A DNA stretch of 64,000 nt from Salinimonas profundi (GTDB taxonomy: Bacteria > Pseudomonadota > Gammaproteobacteria > Enterobacterales > Alteromonadaceae). The stretch is from NCBI RefSeq assembly GCF_014750655.1, contig NZ_JABBXD010000001.1, positions 295,102 to 359,101 on the forward strand. The letters are read 5' to 3'. Numbering within the stretch: position 1 is the first letter of the stretch; every line of letters starts with the position of its first letter. The translations under genes and the position numbers were made by a program. The notes below the pieces were generated by a model. That model was given only the letters and a program-made list of their open reading frames with translations. It ran no database searches and was not told the DNA's origin. This document shows, piece by piece, positions 25,749 to 35,176 of the stretch.

Positions 25749-27476
25749 ATGCGTATCTTCCTGCTCCTCATTTTCTTAAGCACAGTGATACCCGCTTTTG
25801 CTGATACCAACGCGATGTTAGAAGAGGCTGACTCGCTAAGGCTGGCTGATCCTAAAAAAGCAAAACAGATATTGGATGATCTTGACCGAGAGTCATTGGG
25901 CATCGAAGAACAATACACCTATGACTATATCACTATCTATATCAGCACATTTATGGAGCAGAACTTAGGAAAGACCATCAAACGCTATGAAGCGTTTATT
26001 AAGCGGATACCGGATAGCCCGGCAAAAGTGCGGGCGATGACATCTTTGTTGGGATTGTCAGCATATAAAGGTCACTGGCCCAGGAGCTTTGCGCTGGTGT
26101 CCGAGTTGACGTCGCTGATGAATCGTATCGACGCGCATGAAGTGGAGCCGGATGCTTATAATGGCCTGGTGCTATTTTACAATGAAGTCGAGCAGCCAGA
26201 CATGGCAATCTCTTACGCGCAAAAAATCTTCAGTCATCCCGCTGCGACATCTTATCATCAATGTATAGCGCTAACCGAGCAGGCGTTTAACCTCGCTATC
26301 TCAGAGCCAGCTAAAATATCGGATGACGATTTTTATGATGCCATTGAGCTTTGTGGCGCGGTCCCTTTGCCTTACTACGTCGCGGTTAATTATAACAATT
26401 TGCTTGATTTTCTGATTGATAAACAAGCTTACACCGAAGCATCCTTAATTGTAAGCGAAGCGACTAAACATGTCGAAGCCATCGACTTTAAATATCTGAC
26501 CGCCAGTTTACTTCTCATTAAAGCGAAATTAAAGGTTGCCGCTTCTGAACCCGAACAAGCCAAACAGTACGCCTTGCAGGTCCTTGAGGCTGATGCAGAT
26601 AAAGAATACCGGGAGTCATTGATTTCCGCCTATTCAATTTTGGCCAACATTGCCGCTGAACAACAGCAATATGAGCAGGCTTATGAATATGAAAAAAAGC
26701 ATCGCGAACTGTCAGTTTCCTTATACAATCAAAAAGTAACAAAATCCCTGGCGATCCAGGAAGCGCGGTTTGATTTACAGGCAAAAGAAAGTCAGATCGA
26801 CCTACTGGATAAAAAAAATCAGTTGCTTTCTACAGAATCGAAGCTGGTTAAGGAACAAATCAGCAGCATGCTGTTGGTGATTGGCCTGGCATTGCTGGTG
26901 GTAGTTATGTTGCTGTTCTGGTCTTATCGCGCCCGGAAAACCCAAAAGCGGCTTCACTATCTGGCCAGCACCGACCATCTCACTGGCATCAATAACCGTG
27001 GATACTTTAGTGAGAAGAGCAAAGCGATTCTTACTAACGCTGAAAAATCGGAATCCTCTGTGTCGCTTATATTTATCGATCTTGACCATTTCAAGACGAT
27101 TAACGACGCTTATGGCCATAAAGTAGGTGACTGGGTATTAGTGAAAGTGGTTGAGTCCCTCAAAGCACTCACAGCAGCAAAAGGTATGCAAATAGGCAGA
27201 GTAGGCGGCGAGGAATTTGGCATCATCTTGCCTGATACTGACAGCATTGCAGCAAAAGATTTTGCTGAGCAGTGCAGAGAAACTATTCAGAAAATTGACA
27301 CCTTTGATACAGGCTCACATTTCCAGGTTACCGCCAGTTTTGGTATCGCTGATACGGGTGAGGCCGGCTATAATTTGGATAACCTTTTTTCAGCGGCGGA
27401 TTTAGCGCTGTATCAGTCGAAAAAGTACGGGCGAAATCGGGTGTGTTGTTACCAAAGCGATAAAATCGATTTATAG
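25749..27476 (+). CDS. Periplasmic TPR sensor diguanylate cyclase (GGDEF)
   Basis: A 575-residue inner-membrane protein. Signal peptide 1-18; a periplasmic region of TPR-like helical repeats (about 20-345, for example YEQAYEYEKKHRELS); a coiled linker; one membrane helix (371-393); and a cytoplasmic GGDEF domain with GGEEF at 486-490, an active-type signature that makes cyclic di-GMP from two GTP. No RxxD inhibitory site is seen before GGEEF. It starts five bases after the 72-residue gene with no clear ribosome binding site of its own, so translation is probably coupled to the borosin-like genes. TPR input suggests sensing of a peptide or protein. Confidence 0.9.
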   Translation: MRIFLLLIFLSTVIPAFADTNAMLEEADSLRLADPKKAKQILDDLDRESLGIEEQYTYDYITIYISTFMEQNLGKTIKRYEAFIKRIPDSPAKVRAMTSLLGLSAYKGHWPRSFALVSELTSLMNRIDAHEVEPDAYNGLVLFYNEVEQPDMAISYAQKIFSHPAATSYHQCIALTEQAFNLAISEPAKISDDDFYDAIELCGAVPLPYYVAVNYNNLLDFLIDKQAYTEASLIVSEATKHVEAIDFKYLTASLLLIKAKLKVAASEPEQAKQYALQVLEADADKEYRESLISAYSILANIAAEQQQYEQAYEYEKKHRELSVSLYNQKVTKSLAIQEARFDLQAKESQIDLLDKKNQLLSTESKLVKEQISSMLLVIGLALLVVVMLLFWSYRARKTQKRLHYLASTDHLTGINNRGYFSEKSKAILTNAEKSESSVSLIFIDLDHFKTINDAYGHKVGDWVLVKVVESLKALTAAKGMQIGRVGGEEFGIILPDTDSIAAKDFAEQCRETIQKIDTFDTGSHFQVTASFGIADTGEAGYNLDNLFSAADLALYQSKKYGRNRVCCYQSDKIDL

Positions 27477-27770
27477 CTCAGTGTAGTGCAACAAGTAAAT
27501 GCCGTGTTTATTAGCATACCACCAGCCTGGCTTAAGTGCAGTAAACGGGGCGCTTCATTTCTAATCCCATCGATACGCGTCGGACTACGTACAAGAATAC
27601 TCAGTCTGCTATCAATTTATTTAATACTACCAGTGTGCAGGCAAATGTATCTACTGGCGAGTATCGGAATGCCGCAGTGATAGGCGTAGAGGATGAAAGG
27701 TGAGGGGAGCGAAGCGTATCCTGCATGAACATCGGCGGGCGTTACAAAATGATATGTAATCGTTTGTATT
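27477..27770. other. Intergenic region without recognised features
   Basis: About 295 bases between the diguanylate cyclase stop and the shared terminator. No credible ORF, repeat or RNA gene is seen. Confidence 0.5.
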
Positions 27771-27797
27771 AAAAAAGCCACCCGAAGGTGGCTTTTT
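27771..27797. terminator. Bidirectional terminator, cyclase operon / fadE
   Basis: An A-run, GCCACC, loop CGAA, GGTGGC and a T-run. It directly follows fadE on the minus strand. Confidence 0.9.
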
Positions 27798-27804
27798 AGT
27801 TATT

Positions 27805-30255
27805 TCAGGCAGCTGATTTGCCTTTTTGTTTTTTAGCCGACGCGGCGATCAGCTCCTCATGGTCGAAGTCATCGACATTGATGGTACGCAGTCGACCGGC
27901 TTCTGTTTCGCGCATTAACGCGGCTTCATCGTCATTGATGATGCCATCGCTGAGCGCTTCATCAGCAAGTTTGTCCAGACGGGTGAACGGAAGCTTTTGG
28001 CCTTTTTCCTTACAAATGCGCTCAAAGACCGGCTCGCATTTGAGCACATTGTCCAGCGTCTGCTCCAAATCGCCAAACAGACTACCTTCCTCGCGCGATA
28101 GGTATTGACCGTCGCCAAGGCGAGCTCGTGCTGCAGAAGGCTGTTGCAGTATGTTAGCTATCTTATGCTCCAGACGATCAGACGGTTTCTCGCAACGACG
28201 ACCAAACGGAATGATGATGGCTTTCATTGCCAGAGCAACAGGTCGCGACGGGAAGTTATCCAAAAAATCGATGATGGCTGTTTCAATATCAAACAATGTT
28301 GTCTGAAGCGCCCAGTGCATCATTGGTGCATCTTCCTGCAAGCGACCTTCCTCATCGTAGCGTTTAAGCGTTGCGCTCGCCAGGTAAATACCTGAAAGCA
28401 CATCACCTAGTCTGGCTGATAAACGCTCTTTACGTTTCAAATCACCGCCCAGTACACCCATAGACACGTCTGTCATAAAGGCCAGGTTAGCACTATAGCC
28501 TTTCAGTAACTTGTAATACCGCGCAGTGTCGTCTGAAAATGGTGCAGAGCTGAAATAGTTGCTGGTAAATGCGAACCACAAACTGCGTACCTTATTCGAT
28601 AACGCAAAGCCGATGTGACCAAATACCGCCTTATCAAAATCATCAAGCTGCTCCTGACGATCTTCTTTGGCTGCCGCTTCTATTTCTTTCAACACATAAG
28701 GGTGGCAACGCATCGCACCCTGTCCAAAGATCATCATATTGCGCGTCAGGATGTTCGCTCCTTCCACCGTGATGGAAATCGGCGCACCTTCATATGCGCG
28801 GCCCAGGTAATTATTTGGCCCAAGCATGATGCCTTTACCGCCATGCACATCCATCGCATCGTTAATTACCTGACGCATTTTTTCGGTCAGATGATATTTA
28901 CAGATGGCTGATACGACAGAGGGCTTCTCGCCCAGGTCAACGCCCACGGTAGAAAAGCGGGTAACCGCATCCATCAGATAAGCATTACCGCCAATTCTGG
29001 CCAGCATTTCTTCAACACCTTCCATTTTACCTACCGGTAAACGGAACTGACGGCGAATACGGGCATAGGCGCCGGTCGCAAGGGCACAGGTTTTGGCACC
29101 GCCTGCAGCCGTGGAGGGCAGGGTAATACAGCGGCCAACAGACAAACATTCCACCAGCATACGCCAACCCTGGCCAGCCATTTTTTGCCCGCCAATGATG
29201 TAATCCAGTGGAACAAAGATATCTTCACCACGGATAGGACCATTCTGAAATGGTGTGTTAAGAGGGAAGTGGCGACGGCCAATATCCAGGCCTTTTGTGT
29301 CACGGGGGATCAGTGCGCAGGTAATACCCAGGTCGGCGTTATCACCCAGTAAACCATCAGGATCCTGTAACTTAAATGCAAGGCCAATAACGGTGGCTAC
29401 AGGCGCAAGAGTGATATAACGCTTATCAAAGGTCAAACGCATACCAAGAATTTCTTCGCCTTTCCATTCACCTTTGCATACTACACCAACATCAGGAATG
29501 GCCCCGGCATCAGAGCCCGCTTCAGGTCCGGTTAGGGCAAAACATGGAATTTCTTCGCCACTGGCCAGACGCGGCAAGTAATAGTCCTGCTGCTCTTTAG
29601 TACCATAGTGGCCCAGCAGTTCACCAGGACCTAACGAATTGGGCACGCCGACAGTACTGGAAAGTACCGCACTGGTACCCGCAAGCTTTTGTAACACGCG
29701 CGATTGCGCATACGCTGAAAATTCCAGACCACCGTATTTTTTCTTGATGATCATGGCAAAGAATTTATGCTTTTTCAGGAATTCCCAGATTTCAGGCGGC
29801 ATATCGGCCAGTTTATGGTTTATTTCCCACTCATCCACCATGCCGCAGACTTCCTCAACAGGACCGTCAAGAAACGCTTGTTCCTCGGGTGTTAAGCGGC
29901 CCTTGGGAATACCGTGAAGCTTATCCCAGTCAGGCTTGCCGCTAAAGATATCACCGTCCCACCACACTGTACCGGCATCAATAGCTTCTTGCTCAGTGCG
30001 AGACATCTCTGGCATGACTTTCTTATAAAATGCCAGTAACTTCTTCGTAATATGTGTTTTTCTGATGTCAGAAACACCTAGCGGAATAGCCAGCGCTAAA
30101 AATACCAGCCAGCCGAGCCAGCCAATATCACCAAACAGGGTACCGATAATCATGACACCCGCAGTAAGCGCGATGGTGTTGACCAACCCCAAACGTTTAT
30201 AGCTGGCCACGCATAGGGTCAGCAATACAATTAAAAACCAGACGAACTCTGCCAT
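27805..30255 (-). CDS. fadE: Acyl-CoA dehydrogenase FadE
   Basis: FAD enzyme that oxidises acyl-CoA to trans-2-enoyl-CoA, the first step of fatty-acid beta-oxidation. The 816 residues match E. coli FadE (814), including its two N-terminal membrane helices (about 5-18 and 28-58). The dehydrogenase core shows [18 protein letters not shown], the flavin/substrate-binding segment, and [22 protein letters not shown] near the end of the core, then the long C-terminal DUF1974-type extension. ATG 30255 follows AGGAGTG. It is a single gene with a FadR-like operator upstream and its own terminator. Confidence 0.97.
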   Translation of the reverse strand: MAEFVWFLIVLLTLCVASYKRLGLVNTIALTAGVMIIGTLFGDIGWLGWLVFLALAIPLGVSDIRKTHITKKLLAFYKKVMPEMSRTEQEAIDAGTVWWDGDIFSGKPDWDKLHGIPKGRLTPEEQAFLDGPVEEVCGMVDEWEINHKLADMPPEIWEFLKKHKFFAMIIKKKYGGLEFSAYAQSRVLQKLAGTSAVLSSTVGVPNSLGPGELLGHYGTKEQQDYYLPRLASGEEIPCFALTGPEAGSDAGAIPDVGVVCKGEWKGEEILGMRLTFDKRYITLAPVATVIGLAFKLQDPDGLLGDNADLGITCALIPRDTKGLDIGRRHFPLNTPFQNGPIRGEDIFVPLDYIIGGQKMAGQGWRMLVECLSVGRCITLPSTAAGGAKTCALATGAYARIRRQFRLPVGKMEGVEEMLARIGGNAYLMDAVTRFSTVGVDLGEKPSVVSAICKYHLTEKMRQVINDAMDVHGGKGIMLGPNNYLGRAYEGAPISITVEGANILTRNMMIFGQGAMRCHPYVLKEIEAAAKEDRQEQLDDFDKAVFGHIGFALSNKVRSLWFAFTSNYFSSAPFSDDTARYYKLLKGYSANLAFMTDVSMGVLGGDLKRKERLSARLGDVLSGIYLASATLKRYDEEGRLQEDAPMMHWALQTTLFDIETAIIDFLDNFPSRPVALAMKAIIIPFGRRCEKPSDRLEHKIANILQQPSAARARLGDGQYLSREEGSLFGDLEQTLDNVLKCEPVFERICKEKGQKLPFTRLDKLADEALSDGIINDDEAALMRETEAGRLRTINVDDFDHEELIAASAKKQKGKSAA

Positions 30256-30323
30256 TTTTACACTCCTGATAAATGTGGCGTTACTCCAGTCAGATTAGTA
30301 CGGGAAAAGTATTACCCGGAGAT

Positions 30324-30340
30324 TTGAGGTCTGACCAGCT
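30324..30340 (-). promoter_or_regulatory. FadR-like operator upstream of fadE
   Basis: On the minus strand AGCTGGTCAGACCTCAA, with the core TGGTCAGACC as in the FadR consensus. It lies about 70-85 bases before the fadE ATG, where a repressor relieved by long-chain acyl-CoA would act. A -10-like TATAGC lies 8 bases upstream of it. Confidence 0.65.
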
Positions 30341-30373
30341 TTCATAAAGCTATAATCTCAGTGGTAAAAGATC

Positions 30374-30399
30374 AAGAAAAAAGCGCCTGAAAGGCGCTT
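30374..30399 (-). terminator. Terminator of the purM-purN-DUF3108 operon
   Basis: Minus strand: AGCGCC, loop TTTCA, GGCGCT, then a T-run. It lies 35 bases past the DUF3108 stop codon. Confidence 0.85.
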
Positions 30400-30433
30400 A
30401 GGATAGGGTAAACAACAGATTACAGATCACGAA

Positions 30434-31189
30434 TTACAATCGCCTGAACGCACTGAGCCTGAGGTCACCCTGCTCATCGCCATCTTTAAATTGCTGTAAT
30501 CTTACCAGTTGATAATCCAGTGATGGCGCATACCAGGCAAATGTCTCGCGTGTTTTAGTATCTCTGACCAGCTTCACCTTGATGGTTTGCAGTTTGCCAT
30601 AGGGCAGGGACAGGGTTTCTTCGCCAAGAATGTTAATGCCGTAGTTTCTTTTCTGGCCGCGGTAATTGATAAAGTCATAGGCAAGATTATCATTCCCCGC
30701 TGCCAGTTGCCGCCCCAAATCAATGCGGTAAAGCTGATTATCCAACTCATCATTCCATTCAAGATTTTCCTCATTTTGCACCACAACAACAGGCTTCGGA
30801 TTTTTCTTGAAGGTTATTTTAATTGAATCATCAGGGCCGGTTCCGGTGCGTGTATAGTTATACTGTGAGGGTATAAGTTCGTGGTCACTGATAAAAAAGA
30901 TAGAGTGCTCAAACCGTTCATCGGAAAGAAAGAATTTTGAGACTTTGGATGAATACGTTAATGAAAACTGTTTATCCGCTAACGGCTCAAGTTTCATTTT
31001 AGCGGTACCGACATCATCGCCCCATTTAAATGCAATATAGATTGCTTCAAAGGGCACAAGATCGGGCAGGGCAGCAGAGTCATTCTCTTGCTGTTGTGCA
31101 GAAAAAGACAGAGGCGATGCAATAAACAGCATCGCCGCAGACAACTTAATCGCTCGCGTAACCGGTTTCCGGAAGAATCTCATCATCAA
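30434..31189 (-). CDS. DUF3108 exported protein
   Basis: A 251-residue protein with signal peptide (1-31, ending LSFSAQ) and a beta-rich body with the pattern I associate with DUF3108: VPFEAIYIAFKWGDDVGTA near the start, YSSKVSKFFLSDERFEHS, and the closing WYAPSLDYQLVRL. It overlaps the 3' end of purN by about 40 bases; three ATGs in a row (31189, 31186, 31183) make the exact start uncertain. Co-transcription with purMN is probable, but no functional link is evident. Likely periplasmic or outer-membrane associated. Confidence 0.83.
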   Translation of the reverse strand: MMMRFFRKPVTRAIKLSAAMLFIASPLSFSAQQQENDSAALPDLVPFEAIYIAFKWGDDVGTAKMKLEPLADKQFSLTYSSKVSKFFLSDERFEHSIFFISDHELIPSQYNYTRTGTGPDDSIKITFKKNPKPVVVVQNEENLEWNDELDNQLYRIDLGRQLAAGNDNLAYDFINYRGQKRNYGINILGEETLSLPYGKLQTIKVKLVRDTKTRETFAWYAPSLDYQLVRLQQFKDGDEQGDLRLSAFRRL

Positions 31190-31793
31190 ATACCGCCTTA
31201 TTTTCCTTCATTGCTAAACGACCTTCGCAAAACCATTTAACCACAAGGGGATAAATTCGCAATTCCTGTTCGCTTACACGTTCAGCCAGATCCTCAACTG
31301 TATCCTCTTCAAATACCGGAACGCGGCTTTGAACGATCACCGGCCCGCCGTCAAGTTCGGGGGTAACATAATGTACACTTACGCCATGCTCAGCGTCCTT
31401 ATTCTCGATAGCCCGCTGATGGGTATGCAGTCCCCGGTACTTGGGTAAAAGTGAAGGATGAATATTTAGCAGCTTTCCAGAAAAACGCGCCACAAACTCT
31501 GGCGTCAGGATACGCATGAATCCAGCCAGCACGATACAATCAGCGTCATATTGAGCGATCAAGTCGCCCAGGGCGAGGTCGTACGCTTCCCGGGACTCAA
31601 ATTGTTTGTGACTCAGACAGTGCGTTGTAATATCGGCGTTACGTGCACGTTCAAGCCCGAATGCATCTGCATTATTAGCAATTACCGCAGAAATAGTGCC
31701 ATTAATTCTGCCGGCATCGCAGGCGTCCATCAGCGCCTGCAAATTCGAGCCATTACCGGAAATCAGCACACAGATATTTTTTTTACCTGTCAT
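31146..31793 (-). CDS. purN: Phosphoribosylglycinamide formyltransferase PurN
   Basis: Transfers a formyl group from 10-formyl-THF to GAR, the third step of purine synthesis. The 215-residue product has the phosphate-binding SGNGSNLQAL at the N-terminus, the catalytic segment NIHPSLLPKYRGLHTH with Asn-x-His, and HYVTPELDGGPVI with the catalytic Asp. ATG 31793 and GTG 31796 are both possible starts. It follows the purM stop codon almost directly, as in E. coli. Confidence 0.96.
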   Translation of the reverse strand: MTGKKNICVLISGNGSNLQALMDACDAGRINGTISAVIANNADAFGLERARNADITTHCLSHKQFESREAYDLALGDLIAQYDADCIVLAGFMRILTPEFVARFSGKLLNIHPSLLPKYRGLHTHQRAIENKDAEHGVSVHYVTPELDGGPVIVQSRVPVFEEDTVEDLAERVSEQELRIYPLVVKWFCEGRLAMKENKAVFDDEILPETGYASD

Positions 31794-31796
31794 CAC

Positions 31797-32837
31797 TTAA
31801 ATAATCTCGACCTGATTTTCGTCATTATTGCGATCTTCAATGTGCCCCAGTAACCAGGCATTTTCCCCGGCATCCTTAAGCAGCGACAGCGAGGCTTCGA
31901 CATCCTTTTCGTCAACGACCAACACCATGCCTACACCGCAATTAAATGTGCGGTACATTTCGTGGTCGGTGATATTACCGTTTTGCTGTAGCCAATTAAA
32001 AATCTCAGGCCACTGCCAGCTGTTTTCTTCCACAACTACCTTCGTGGTATCGGGCAGAACGCGGGGGATATTTTCCCAAAAACCACCGCCGGTAATATGC
32101 GAAATCGCCCGCACCTTAACATTTTCCAGCAGCGCCAGTACCGATTTTACATAAATTCGGGTTGGCTCAAGCAGATGCGATTTAAGCGTGCCGTCACCCA
32201 GCGCATCGTCAAGATTTGCACCACTGACTTCCAATACTTTGCGGATCAGTGAATAACCGTTTGAGTGGGGGCCAGAGGAGCCGAGCGCGATGAGTTTTTG
32301 TCCGGCGGCAACCTGACTGCCGTCAATCACATTGTCAGCTTCTACCACCCCCACACAGAACCCAGCAATGTCGTAATCACCATCATGATACATACCGGGC
32401 ATTTCGGCCGTCTCACCGCCTATCAGTGCACAACCAGACAATTCACATCCTTCACCGATTCCGGTAACTACCGAGGCAGCGGTATCTACATCAAGCTTAC
32501 CGGTGGCGTAGTAATCAAGGAAAAAAAGTGGTTCAGCACCCTGTACAATTAAGTCGTTAACACACATTGCGACCAGATCTATACCTACTCCCTGGTGGGC
32601 ATTAGCGTCCATCGCCAGCCGCAGCTTTGTTCCCACGCCATCAGTACCTGACACCAACAAAGGCTTTTTGTACTTAGAAGGAATTTCACACAGCGCTCCA
32701 AAGCCGCCCAGGCCACCTTTTACTTCCGGACGGTGAGTCCGTTTTGTGACGGATTTGATTCGATCGACCAACTGGTTTCCGGCATCAATATCCACGCCGG
32801 CGTCTTTATAGCTAAGAGAGGTTTTTTTGTCGCTCAC
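31797..32837 (-). CDS. purM: Phosphoribosylformylglycinamidine cyclo-ligase (AIR synthetase) PurM
   Basis: Closes the imidazole ring of FGAM with ATP, step five of purine synthesis. Start GTG 32837 behind CAGGGCT gives 346 residues (E. coli 345) beginning [20 protein letters not shown]; the longer open frame from 32903 is unlikely. Family segments: [45 protein letters not shown] and [16 protein letters not shown]. It forms an operon with purN and DUF3108. No clear PurR box is seen. Confidence 0.96.
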   Translation of the reverse strand: MSDKKTSLSYKDAGVDIDAGNQLVDRIKSVTKRTHRPEVKGGLGGFGALCEIPSKYKKPLLVSGTDGVGTKLRLAMDANAHQGVGIDLVAMCVNDLIVQGAEPLFFLDYYATGKLDVDTAASVVTGIGEGCELSGCALIGGETAEMPGMYHDGDYDIAGFCVGVVEADNVIDGSQVAAGQKLIALGSSGPHSNGYSLIRKVLEVSGANLDDALGDGTLKSHLLEPTRIYVKSVLALLENVKVRAISHITGGGFWENIPRVLPDTTKVVVEENSWQWPEIFNWLQQNGNITDHEMYRTFNCGVGMVLVVDEKDVEASLSLLKDAGENAWLLGHIEDRNNDENQVEII

Positions 32838-33032
32838 GGTTATAGCCCTGATGCAAAAGGATGGAAAAACGCGGATTCTACCAGTAAGTGACTTTAAGTC
32901 CAATCAAGTCCTGTCAAACCAGCGACATCGATTAAAAATAGTGGTGAAAAAAATGCCCAGATGGACCACAATGTGTGCCTGTTTGCGAAATGCCATAACA
33001 ACGAAGGCGAAACGGAGTACCGGATCCTGTTG

Positions 33033-34436
33033 ATGTTTACTCGTAAAAATAATGATTTAAAGGCTGCACATACGCTAGCAAAATTCTGTACTTTCATTGT
33101 CCCCCTTGTATTTGCCGTGGGGAGTATCGGGACAGCGACGGCCAGTACCGTTATAAAAACTAACGCTGCGAAGGTCCCGGTGGCAGATCAGTCTGCTCAG
33201 TCGCGCCGCACTGCGTTGCGCCAGGCTATGGAGCAGGTGTTGGTGAAAATGAGCGGGACTGACGCAGTATTAGCTCATCCTGCGATACAAACTGCGCTGC
33301 AGTCCCCCGCACGGTATCTTAGCGCTTACCAGTTTGATTATGAGGATGGTCGCCAATATTACGCGGGTGAGTTTTCTCGTAAAGTGCTGGTCGATTTGCT
33401 CAGAGACGCCTCATTACCTGTTTGGGGACAACGCCGCCCGGACACGCTGATTTGGCTGGCCAATCAGGAAGACCGTGATAAATGGATATTGCGAGAGGGG
33501 CAGCCCGGTGAACTGACCGCTGTTATCCGCACAGCCTCTGAACGATACGGTGTGCCTGTTACGCTTCCTTTGATGGACTTAACAGACAACAGTGCTATTT
33601 CAGTTTATGACGTATGGGGACAGTTTGGCAGTGTCCTCAACCAGGCTTCCGAACGTTATCGTCCGGAGTTTATCATCGGTGCCAGGCTGCACCGTAGGCC
33701 TGAAGAGGCTACGCCGGAATTTCTCAGCACCGAAGAGAAGCTGGAACAAGCGCTTTCGGACAGTAACCTCGCCTTTGCTTACAGCGCTGAAGAAAACACA
33801 ACACAGGAAGAGGAGAATACGTCGCGTTTTTCTTCATCTTCAACCCTTCCCGTGCAGGACGCGACGCCAGGTAACAGGCTAATTGAAGATAGCAAGACCG
33901 CTGGAGGAGAGTTAGCTCAGCAGGAGATAACCGCAGACAATGGGGTTGAAGACGCGGATCCCGCTGTAGATACTGCCGGCGAACCTACAATGCCAGCACG
34001 TGCCGGAAGCGGTGAATATGCGCTGGAATGGACGCTACTGGAGGGGGCTGATACACAGTTTGGCGTCGTTCGGGCGAGCACCGCTGAAGGCGCGCTATCA
34101 GAATTCATGCATGTGTACAGTCAATACCTGGGGCAACGCTTTGCGGTTTCTGTAGATGCAGATGCCAATACCACGGGTGAGATTGTGTCTATTTCAGTTG
34201 CAAATCTGGATGGTCTGGAAAAATATGTGCACGCGCAACGCTTTTTAAATGACATGAGTATTGTTAAACAGGCGATGCTGTCCCAACAGAACGGGTCGGT
34301 GGCTACTTTTGAAGTGAAGCTGGTGGGCACAGTGTCCGATTTTGTTAATGCACTGTCGCTGGATTCACAGCTTCAGCCCGTGCGGGACACATTCGGCAGG
34401 CCGCTTGAAGGACATAATTTCTATTGGAACGAATAG
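33033..34436 (+). CDS. DUF2066 exported protein
   Basis: A 467-residue protein with an N-terminal signal segment (FIVPLVFAVGSIGTATAS) and a conserved opening domain (QSRRTALRQAMEQVLVKMSG, then SAYQFDYEDGRQYYAGEFSR) that I recognise as DUF2066. The middle (about 245-330) is low-complexity and rich in Glu, Ser and Thr; a second folded part follows (EYALEWTLLEGADTQFGVV). The frame is open from 32961, but ATG 33033 fits the signal peptide. It overlaps hda by 13 bases, an arrangement I remember beside purM/hda in related genera. Function unknown. Confidence 0.8.
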   Translation: MFTRKNNDLKAAHTLAKFCTFIVPLVFAVGSIGTATASTVIKTNAAKVPVADQSAQSRRTALRQAMEQVLVKMSGTDAVLAHPAIQTALQSPARYLSAYQFDYEDGRQYYAGEFSRKVLVDLLRDASLPVWGQRRPDTLIWLANQEDRDKWILREGQPGELTAVIRTASERYGVPVTLPLMDLTDNSAISVYDVWGQFGSVLNQASERYRPEFIIGARLHRRPEEATPEFLSTEEKLEQALSDSNLAFAYSAEENTTQEEENTSRFSSSSTLPVQDATPGNRLIEDSKTAGGELAQQEITADNGVEDADPAVDTAGEPTMPARAGSGEYALEWTLLEGADTQFGVVRASTAEGALSEFMHVYSQYLGQRFAVSVDADANTTGEIVSISVANLDGLEKYVHAQRFLNDMSIVKQAMLSQQNGSVATFEVKLVGTVSDFVNALSLDSQLQPVRDTFGRPLEGHNFYWNE

Positions 34437-35176
34437 CAAAACAGCTGTCGCTACCGGTTTCACTACCGGCGGATGAAACATTTGAAAGTTTTGTTGCTGC
34501 CCAGAACCAACAGCTTGTTGCGCTGCTGACAATGATCAGTCGGGAAACACCTGACTGGTCAGCTACCCGCTCTTTACAATTTCTTACTTCTCAACCTTTA
34601 CCCCTGATAAACATTGTAGGGGGTGAAGGACAGGGTAAAAGCCACTTACTGTTCGCGCTTGCCCATCGACTAAGTGCCCGAGGTGTGAGTCACATCTACC
34701 TGAACTGCCGTCAGCTCAGTGCTCTTGAGTCTCAGGTGCTGGAGGGATTAGAAAACCTGAGTGTCATTGCCCTGGATAATATGGAATCAATCAGCCAAAA
34801 CGCAAATTGGGAAGAGGCCATATTTGATTTGTTAAACCGGGTTACCGAAAAAAGAAAGACAATTGTGATTTGCAGCAGCCGGCAACTGCCTGCCAATACA
34901 GGTTTTCGGTTACCCGATCTGGAGTCGAGACTTCAGTGGGGGACAACATTCACGCTGCAGCGCCTCGATGATGAAGCGCGTAAGCAGGCGGTCAGGTATC
35001 GGGCAGAGCAAAAAGGGCTGATGTTCTCTGACGCTGCACTGAGCTTTGTGCTCAATCACTATGACAGAAACCTGAAGAGCCTGATGCATCTGCTTGAGCG
35101 TCTGGATGCACGCTCGTTACAGGAACAGCGTAAAATCTCTATCTCTATGATTAAGCGTGAGTTAAATCTGGATTAG
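34424..35176 (+). CDS. hda: DnaA regulatory inactivator Hda
   Basis: AAA+ protein that, with the DNA-loaded sliding clamp, triggers hydrolysis of DnaA-bound ATP and prevents re-initiation of replication. Residues 7-12, QLSLPV, are the clamp-binding motif; GGEGQGKS (66-73) is the Walker A loop; LSVIALDNME is a Walker B-like strand. 250 residues, as for the family. The start is TTG 34424, inside the DUF2066 3' end, with GAAGGA about ten bases upstream, so expression is probably coupled and kept low. It converges on the metalloprotease lipoprotein with a four-base overlap of ends. Confidence 0.94.
   Translation: MERIAKQLSLPVSLPADETFESFVAAQNQQLVALLTMISRETPDWSATRSLQFLTSQPLPLINIVGGEGQGKSHLLFALAHRLSARGVSHIYLNCRQLSALESQVLEGLENLSVIALDNMESISQNANWEEAIFDLLNRVTEKRKTIVICSSRQLPANTGFRLPDLESRLQWGTTFTLQRLDDEARKQAVRYRAEQKGLMFSDAALSFVLNHYDRNLKSLMHLLERLDARSLQEQRKISISMIKRELNLD

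Noticed and set aside
27477-27804. Small ORF after the diguanylate cyclase as a second borosin precursor
   Set aside because: The only plus-strand frame (64 codons from 27486) has no ribosome binding site, and its translation does not look like a helical recognition domain.
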